From Glycomyces sp040645615 (GTDB lineage Bacteria; Actinomycetota; Actinomycetes; Mycobacteriales; Micromonosporaceae): DNA of 64,000 nucleotides. Where the stretch lies: positions 1 to 64,000 of the forward strand of contig NZ_JBEYYO010000013.1 of the NCBI RefSeq assembly GCF_040645615.1, given 5' to 3'. The notes under the pieces are model-generated. The model ran no database searches and was not told where the DNA came from. It was given only the letters and a program-made list of their open reading frames with translations. A program made the translations under genes and the position numbers. The first letter of the stretch is position 1. The number at the start of each line of letters is the position of its first letter. Of the stretch, positions 58,693 through 64,000 are shown in pieces.

Positions 58693-59761
58693 GCGCGTCC
58701 CCTTCGGCTTCCCAGGTGCGGACCAGGACCTTCCGGCGGCCCCGTTCGCCCCACTCGCGCAGGACATCGCGGCGGGCAGCGAGCGCGGCTACGGTCTGGG
58801 CCAGCGCCTCGGGGTCCCCGGTGGGGAAATGGGTCCCGTCGACGCCGGGGTCGACCAGTTCGGCCGCGCCTCCGGCGTCGACGGCGACCACCGGCACCGC
58901 TGAGGCGTGCGCTTCCTGGATGGTCTGCCCGAACGTCTCGAAGGGCCCGGTGTGGACGAACAGGTCCAAGGACGCGTACAGGCGTGACAGGTCGTCGCCG
59001 CCGAGCGATCCGAGGAACGCCGCCTGCGGCAAGAGCCGCTCCAGGGCCCGTCGCCTGGGGCCGTCCCCGACGATCACGAGGCGGATCTCCGGCAGCGCGG
59101 CCAGGCCGGTGAGCCAGTGGAGTTGCTTCTCGCGGGCCAGGCGGCCCACGTAGCCCACGACGAGCTCCCCGTCCGGGGCCAGCGCCTCGTGCAGGGTCTG
59201 GTCGCGGAACTTCGGGTGGAACCGGTCGGTGTCGACGCCGTGGGGCAGGACCGCGACGCCGCCGATGCCTTGCGCGGCCAGGGCCCGGCCGGTGCATTCG
59301 GACAGTGCGAGGTTGACCGCGGCCCGGGAGTGGATCGAGCGCAGGCGGTGCCACACGAGCTGCTCGAACGCGGTCAGGTGGTAGGCGCGGGTGTAGGAGG
59401 GCAGGTCGGTCTGCCATACGGCCACGGCCGGGACGCCGCGCCGCTCGGCCCAGGTCGCGGCCCGTGCGGTGTACCCGAAGGGGCTGGCCAGGTGCACGAT
59501 GTCGGGCTGGTGGGCGTCCAGGGCCTCGTCGAGGGCCCGCGTGGCCAGCCCGGCCCGGAAGTGCTTGTAGGCGGGCAGGCGCACCGAGGGGACGTGGACG
59601 ACGGGCCAGTCGAAGACCGGGCGGGGCCCCGGCCCTGGGGCGGGGGCGATGACGACCGGTTCGATCCCGCGTGCGGCCAGATGCGCCGCGGCGCGTGCCA
59701 CGGACCGGGCGACACCGTTGACCTGGGGTGGGAAGGACTCAGTGACGAGTGCGACTCTCAT
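58622..59761 (-). CDS. GT4-family mannosyltransferase, MgtA-like
   Basis: 379-residue GT-B glycosyltransferase. The N-terminus RVALVTESFPPQVNGVARSV matches the MgtA/PimB-like mannosyltransferases of lipoglycan synthesis, and the EX7E motif is FETFGQTIQEAHAS. Donor GDP-mannose is therefore likely, the acceptor unproven. ATG 59761 has TACGCT 6 nt upstream. It overlaps the convergent DUF2269-like gene at its 3' end. The lipoglycan theme fits the lnt/ppm block. Confidence 0.9.
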   Translation of the reverse strand: MRVALVTESFPPQVNGVARSVARAAAHLAARGIEPVVIAPAPGPGPRPVFDWPVVHVPSVRLPAYKHFRAGLATRALDEALDAHQPDIVHLASPFGYTARAATWAERRGVPAVAVWQTDLPSYTRAYHLTAFEQLVWHRLRSIHSRAAVNLALSECTGRALAAQGIGGVAVLPHGVDTDRFHPKFRDQTLHEALAPDGELVVGYVGRLAREKQLHWLTGLAALPEIRLVIVGDGPRRRALERLLPQAAFLGSLGGDDLSRLYASLDLFVHTGPFETFGQTIQEAHASAVPVVAVDAGGAAELVDPGVDGTHFPTGDPEALAQTVAALAARRDVLREWGERGRRKVLVRTWEAEGDALIAHYERALAMGPVRPRATAPTV

Positions 59762-59990
59762 GACCGGAGCGTAAACACCGAGGTGGGCGCGGGAGGGAAC
59801 CCGACATGGCGCGGGCCTGAACCGCAGCCGATATTCGCCCGGTGCGACGACACCGTGTTCGGGCCCGAACGCGCGCCGGGCGACTTCGGTGCAGGGTGGT
59901 GTCGTACCCGCAGGGTAGGTATTGGAAGATGCACGCACCGGCCGCCTCACCGGCCCGCCGTGCCTCCCAATACAAGTGAAGGAGCCTCCG

Positions 59991-60674
59991 ATGTCATTGT
60001 CGAGTGCCGACATCGCTCATCTGGAAGCGGTGCTGGCGCAAGGAAAGAAACCCAAAGTGGTGTTCACCGACGCCGCCGGGCAGATCGCCGGACGCAATGG
60101 GAAAGTCGTCGCCCTCGACCCCGCGGGCGTCGACGATTTCGTGACCGTCGCCTTCGGATCGGACGAACTGCCGTTCTCCGCGGCCGAACTGCGCCTGCCC
60201 GCCCCCGGCGAGGGCGCCCGCCGCGCCCCCCGCCAGCGCAGCGCACCGCAAGCGCCCACCGGCCCCGGGCTGCTCCCCGACGAGCCCGAACCCAAGCCCA
60301 AACCCACCGCGAGTGAGAGGACACCAGTGAGCACACCCGAAGCGCCCGCACCGGAGGCCCCACCGGCCCCCGCCAAGAAGAAAGCGGCCCGGCCGCGGGC
60401 CAGTGCCGCCAAGCACCCCGAACTCACGGTCACCTTGACCTATGAGGACGGCGAATGGGCCGTGGCCGCCGCCCGCGGCGCCCGCACCGTCGTCAAGGGC
60501 GCCAAGGTCGCCCACTCGGCCGCTCTGGCGATGTGCCAGGCCGCCGAAGCCGACGAGGTCACCGCGGTCGTGGCCGAAGTGGTCGAGAAGATCCGCTCCG
60601 AAGCGGCCGAGGAGGCCGCCCGGCTGCGCCGCCAGCTCGACGAGGCCGAAGCCCGTCTCGCCGAACTGAAATAA
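59991..60674 (+). CDS. Unknown actinobacterial protein with disordered linker
   Basis: 227-residue protein: an N-terminal ~65-residue domain (SSADIAHLEAVLAQGKKPKVVFTDAAGQIAG), a Pro/Ala/Lys-rich disordered linker to about residue 145, and a C-terminal domain (ELTVTLTYEDGEWAVAAARG) ending in a coiled coil. It resembles the DUF6319-type proteins of Streptomyces from memory; no function is known. AAGGAG precedes the ATG. A 229-bp gap upstream contains no gene. Confidence 0.75.
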   Translation: MSLSSADIAHLEAVLAQGKKPKVVFTDAAGQIAGRNGKVVALDPAGVDDFVTVAFGSDELPFSAAELRLPAPGEGARRAPRQRSAPQAPTGPGLLPDEPEPKPKPTASERTPVSTPEAPAPEAPPAPAKKKAARPRASAAKHPELTVTLTYEDGEWAVAAARGARTVVKGAKVAHSAALAMCQAAEADEVTAVVAEVVEKIRSEAAEEAARLRRQLDEAEARLAELK

Positions 60675-60686
60675 CGCCACACGGCC

Positions 60687-60710
60687 CGGGGCGCGCCGCG
60701 GCGCGCCCCG
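60687..60710. terminator. GC-rich hairpin terminator
   Basis: GGGGCGCGCC / GGCGCGCCCC with a GC centre, starting about 13 nt after the preceding stop. No T tract. Confidence 0.6.
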
Positions 60711-60758
60711 CCGTCGTACCCGGTCCGGAATGTCGGGCCCGTATGCCACAGTGGTCGC

Positions 60759-61265
60759 ATGACCACCGCCGCGCAGCTGCGCAAGACCGCCGCCACACTG
60801 CCCGGGGCTGCCTTGGGTGAAGTTGACGGGCTGCGCGAGTGGAGCGTCGACGGTACTGGTTTCGCAGGTCTCGACGCCGAATCGCGCGTGCTGCTGCGCC
60901 TGCCCGAGACCGAAGCGGCCGACATGATCGCGCAGGTCACCGGGGCCGAGGCCGCCGAAGGCGGGGTGCGTGTCCCGATCGGCGCCATCGACGGGCAGGC
61001 GCTGAACTACTGGCTGCGTCGCGCCTGGCTCGCCGCCGCTCCCCTTGCAATGGTCGAGGCCGCGAACGCGGCGGCGAACGCTCGAGCAGGCGAGGTCGGC
61101 GACTTGCCGCGAGGCATCGGCCGCCCGGCCACCCGCGCGCTCGCCGACGCCGGGATCACCACGCTCGACCAAGTCGAGGCCATGACCGACGCCGAACTCA
61201 CCGCCTTGCACGGCGTCGGCCCCAAAACGGTGCGCGTCCTGCGCGAGACGATCGCACAGCGCTGA
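60759..61265 (+). CDS. MmcQ/YjbR-like protein with a C-terminal helix-hairpin-helix
   Basis: 168-residue protein: an N-terminal MmcQ/YjbR-type alpha/beta domain (TLPGAALGEVDGLREWSVDG, LLRLPETEAADMIA) and a C-terminal helix-hairpin-helix (PRGIGRPATRALADAGITTLDQVEAMTDAELTALHGVGPKTVRVL). The latter suggests nucleic-acid contact. The combined function is unknown. A weak CACAGT box lies 6 nt before the ATG. Confidence 0.85.
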   Translation: MTTAAQLRKTAATLPGAALGEVDGLREWSVDGTGFAGLDAESRVLLRLPETEAADMIAQVTGAEAAEGGVRVPIGAIDGQALNYWLRRAWLAAAPLAMVEAANAAANARAGEVGDLPRGIGRPATRALADAGITTLDQVEAMTDAELTALHGVGPKTVRVLRETIAQR

Positions 61266-61348
61266 CCATTGCGCCCGCGATGCCGATCATGTTGACCGTG
61301 AGGAGACGCGGCTTCGACCGCGAACGCTCCGCGGGTGCGCGAACCGGG

Positions 61349-61861
61349 TCAGTCGCGGCCGTGCTTGATGTAGATCATGACCGCCTCGCGCGTGGTCTTG
61401 ACCCCCAATGAAGCCCGGGCCCCGGCGATGCGCCGGTTCGCCGTCCGAAGCGACACGAACTCCGCCTCGGCCGCCGCCGCGATCGTCGAACCGGCCGCAA
61501 GCCGCGCCAACAGCGCCCGCTGCTCGGCATCGAGGTCGAGGCCGTCGGCCGCCTCGGTCTTCCCCGGCGTCAACCCCAAGGGCCCGACCCGTTTCAAGTC
61601 AGCGGCCAGGCTCAGCGCCAGCGGCCCGGCCGCGACCGCCACGACGCCCGCGCCGCGCGCGGCCGCCAGGACCGCCTGCGACGCGGTGTGCTCATCGCCC
61701 ACCGACCCGTGGCACACCAGGCGCCGCTCGGCCAGATCCCACGCCGGCTCCAACAGAGCGAACCCCCGATGCGCCGACCAGCCCGCCGCCGCGCAGCGCC
61801 GCACGATCGCGTCGGCCTCGGCTGCGGCCGCGACCACATGCAACGGCACCTGCTCGCTCAT
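61349..61861 (-). CDS. Small LuxR-type regulator
   Basis: 170-residue protein with a C-terminal LuxR-like helix-turn-helix (DAEQRALLARLAAGSTIAAAAEAEFVSLRTANRRIAGARASLGVKTTREAV) preceded by a domain I do not recognise and no receiver motif. The HTH lacks several usual residues. Its ATG overlaps the stop of the large LuxR gene, so they are made together. Confidence 0.82.
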   Translation of the reverse strand: MSEQVPLHVVAAAAEADAIVRRCAAAGWSAHRGFALLEPAWDLAERRLVCHGSVGDEHTASQAVLAAARGAGVVAVAAGPLALSLAADLKRVGPLGLTPGKTEAADGLDLDAEQRALLARLAAGSTIAAAAEAEFVSLRTANRRIAGARASLGVKTTREAVMIYIKHGRD

Positions 61862-64000
61862 GACGCCTCACCGACCGTCGCCGACGACAGCAGCACCGCC
61901 GCCTCGGTGCGCGTCTTCGCCCCGAGCTTGCGCATCCCCGAACGGATATGCGTCTCCACCGTCTCGGCGGTGATCCCCAGGATCTCGGCGATCCGCCGCG
62001 ACGGATGCCCCGAGGCCACATGCCGCAGCACTTCGCTCTCACGGTCGGTCAACCCGCCGCCCCCGCGCGCCGAACGTCGGTCGCGGCGCACATCGTGCTT
62101 GCGCAGCCCCCGCCGCGCCCGCCCGGCCAGCACGATCAACCCGTGCTCGTCGGCGATCCGCTCCGCCGCCTCCAAAGCCGCGACCGCCGCCCGCGCCTCA
62201 CCCGAATGCACCGCCAGCGCCAACAGGCACCGGACCTGCTCGCGCGCGGCCAGACCGTCCCACGCCGAAGCGGCCTGCGCGAACGGGCCCGGGGCGGCCT
62301 TGTCCCACGCCGACAGCGTCGTGGCCACCGGCACCGGCCACGGCGCGGCCTCGGCCGTCACCGGCTCGGTCCCGGTGTCGTAGGCGATCCACCGGCCCGT
62401 GATGTGCGCGAGCCCGCCGACCAGGCCGGGCCTGACCTCGGGGGCCTCGGGCCCGGGCTGCCCGTCGAGCCACGCGGTCTCGTGTTCGAGCCACGCCACG
62501 AGCCCGTCGAGCGCGGCGGGCGCGTCGTGGAGCTTCGCGAGCCGGGCCCGCGCGGCCCCGAGCGCCCCCGTGTCGGCCTCGGCCAGGGCGATCGCCGCGT
62601 CGATGAGCGTGTCGGCCACCGCCGGGAGCGCGTGATCGGCCAGGGACTGCGCCGCGGCGATCACGTTGTCCAAGCCCGTGCCGGACAGGACCAGGCACCA
62701 GGCCGCCGCGGCGAGGAACCGCGTCTGCCACGAATACGCGCCTTCGGCGCCGGCCCGGTCGGCCGCCTCGTGCGCGACCGCTTCGGCCTCGACCAGCCGC
62801 GCCGCGTCCGCCAAAGCGATCACGCGGGTCCACGCGCACCACGCCGCCGTGGTGTGGTCGCCCGCCGCGCGCGCGAGGGTCTCGGCCGCTGCCAGAGCGT
62901 CCGGGTCGTCCCCGGCCAGGGCGGCGGCCAGCCCGGGGTGGTCGGTCGGCCCGTACAGGGCCCGCAACTCCATCGCGAGCGCCTCGCGTTCACTCGCGGG
63001 GGCGCACAGCAGCCGCAACTGGTCGGTCTCGGGCCCTTCAGGGGCACCGTGCAGGACCTCGCGGGCGTGCGCGGCCTCGCCGACGGCCAGCAACGCCCAG
63101 GCCCGGACGATCGCGGCCTCGCCGCCCAGGGCCCCGGACCGGTCCAGGACCGCCAGGGCCGCGCGGGTGCGGCCCGCTTCGAGCGCGGCCCGCGCCGCCG
63201 CGACCGTGTGCGTCGCGTCCAGGTCAGCGGCCAAGAGCAGCGCTTCGGCGCGGGCTTGGGGGCCGCCGCGACCGGCCGCGTGCAGCGCGGTGGCCAGGGC
63301 CCGGTCGGCTTGTCCGGCCGCTGCGGCGTGCCGGGCCGACTCGACCCCGACCGTGGCATCGGCCAGCCGCTCGTGCATCGACCGGCGCGCCTCCCCGTCG
63401 AGCAGCCCCGCGGCGACTTCGGCCATCCACGGCGAAGCCGGACGCAGATGCGCCCCTTCGGCGACCGCGAGCCCTGCTTCGGTGAGCACCGCCGCGCCTT
63501 CGCCCAGCAGCGTCGGGTGCGCCGGACGCCCCAGCAGACCCAAAGCGGCCAACGCCGTACGCCCCGCGCGCGGCAGGTCACTGATCGCCGCCGCCGCGGC
63601 CGCGGCAGGGTCCCCCGGTTCGGACGGCCCCAGATCGTCGGGATCAGCCGAGGCACGCCGCGCCAGTGACGACAACGCGAGCGGATTGCCCCCCGCCCGG
63701 GCGGCCAGCGCGGCCACACGCGTCGGCGGCATCGCAGGGGCCGCCTCGGCGACCAGCCGCGCGGCCTCCTCGTCGGTCAACGGCGGCACCGGCACGACCG
63801 TCGCGTGGGCGAACAACCGCTCAAGCGCCTCGGCGCCGAGCCGGTTCGGGGTCCGCAGCGCCACCGCCACCGGCAACCGCTCGGCCAGCACCGGCAGCAC
63901 TGCCAACGTCGCACCGTCGCACCACTGCAAATCGTCGATGACCAACAGGCCCCCGCGTGTCCGCGAGAACACCGCCTCGGCCAGCAACGGCAGATCGTCG
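61858..64000 (-). CDS. Large LuxR-family (LAL/MalT-like) regulator, N-terminus cut off by the right edge
   Basis: At least 713 residues. It begins inside a STAND-type ATPase: DDLPLLAEAVF, then Walker B LLVIDDLQWCD, with the Walker A beyond the window. A long helical, TPR-like Ala-rich centre follows, and a C-terminal LuxR helix-turn-helix (LTDRESEVLRHVASGHPSRRIAEILGITAETVETHIRSGMRKLG). This is the architecture of large ATP-binding LuxR regulators. Overlap with the small LuxR gene (ATGA) makes them a coupled pair. Target unknown. Confidence 0.9.
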   Translation of the reverse strand, partial: DDLPLLAEAVFSRTRGGLLVIDDLQWCDGATLAVLPVLAERLPVAVALRTPNRLGAEALERLFAHATVVPVPPLTDEEAARLVAEAAPAMPPTRVAALAARAGGNPLALSSLARRASADPDDLGPSEPGDPAAAAAAAISDLPRAGRTALAALGLLGRPAHPTLLGEGAAVLTEAGLAVAEGAHLRPASPWMAEVAAGLLDGEARRSMHERLADATVGVESARHAAAAGQADRALATALHAAGRGGPQARAEALLLAADLDATHTVAAARAALEAGRTRAALAVLDRSGALGGEAAIVRAWALLAVGEAAHAREVLHGAPEGPETDQLRLLCAPASEREALAMELRALYGPTDHPGLAAALAGDDPDALAAAETLARAAGDHTTAAWCAWTRVIALADAARLVEAEAVAHEAADRAGAEGAYSWQTRFLAAAAWCLVLSGTGLDNVIAAAQSLADHALPAVADTLIDAAIALAEADTGALGAARARLAKLHDAPAALDGLVAWLEHETAWLDGQPGPEAPEVRPGLVGGLAHITGRWIAYDTGTEPVTAEAAPWPVPVATTLSAWDKAAPGPFAQAASAWDGLAAREQVRCLLALAVHSGEARAAVAALEAAERIADEHGLIVLAGRARRGLRKHDVRRDRRSARGGGGLTDRESEVLRHVASGHPSRRIAEILGITAETVETHIRSGMRKLGAKTRTEAAVLLSSATVGEAS

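Overview
This 64-kb window is chromosomal DNA from a very GC-rich actinomycete. The evidence is PafB/PafC (Pup-proteasome locus), RbpA, a Lnt-Ppm-FxsA block, mycothiol-dependent-isomerase-like proteins, strongly GC-biased third codon positions, and many GTG/TTG starts. Gene order at the left matches the Mycobacterium tuberculosis pafB-pafC-tatA-tatC-helY-exonuclease neighbourhood (Rv2096c to Rv2090). The lnt/ppm/rbpA group resembles Rv2050-Rv2051c. The genus cannot be fixed from sequence alone; a Glycomyces-like actinomycete is a guess. No rRNA or tRNA gene, CRISPR array, insertion sequence or prophage was seen.

Layout. 0-9 kb: the 5' end of panC, a DUF3866 protein, pafBC, the TatA/TatC export system, an HAD phosphatase and the HelY helicase. 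9-14 kb: a FEN-like exonuclease, a complete amino-acid-type ABC importer (lipoprotein, permease and ATPase with 4-bp overlaps) and an amidohydrolase. 14-18 kb: a terminator-bearing intergenic region, then lnt-ppm-fxsA (lipoprotein and lipoglycan biogenesis) facing rbpA. 18-27 kb: a tail-anchored Hsp70-like protein, a PadR regulator, a membrane-anchored unknown, a MurA paralogue, LysR, a small zinc-ribbon protein, an orphan response regulator running into yigZ, ArfB, and a phosphotransferase. 27.1-28.3 kb: a gene-free island with a perfect short-loop G-quadruplex motif and many hairpins. 28-39 kb: a second Ski2-like helicase, two exonuclease III paralogues around a large membrane protein, a secreted M15-like protein, and the ogt/ada-alkA alkylation repair pair. 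39-49 kb: an orphan tyrosine recombinase followed by mostly single-gene accessory functions (YjbQ, aldo/keto reductase/MerR, nucleotidyltransferase plus kinase, a secreted HNH nuclease, a TmrB-like kinase, a beta-propeller protein coupled to a MoaD/ThiS-like protein, an FKBP lipoprotein). 49-64 kb: MarR, an NmrA-like gene broken by one amber codon, rhomboid protease, a coiled-coil zinc protein behind an AT-rich promoter, small detoxification enzymes, DoxX with two palindromic operators, a TrhA-type membrane protein, an Na+/H+ antiporter, an MgtA-like mannosyltransferase, and two coupled LuxR-type regulators, the second cut by the right edge.

A theme of the window is leaderless transcription. 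At least 25 genes have a -10-like hexamer (TANNNT or close) ending 6-8 nt before the start codon, and this was used to choose several starts. A second theme is compaction: co-directional ATGA/GTGA/TTGA overlaps and convergent genes whose stop codons share four bases (CTAG or CTAA).
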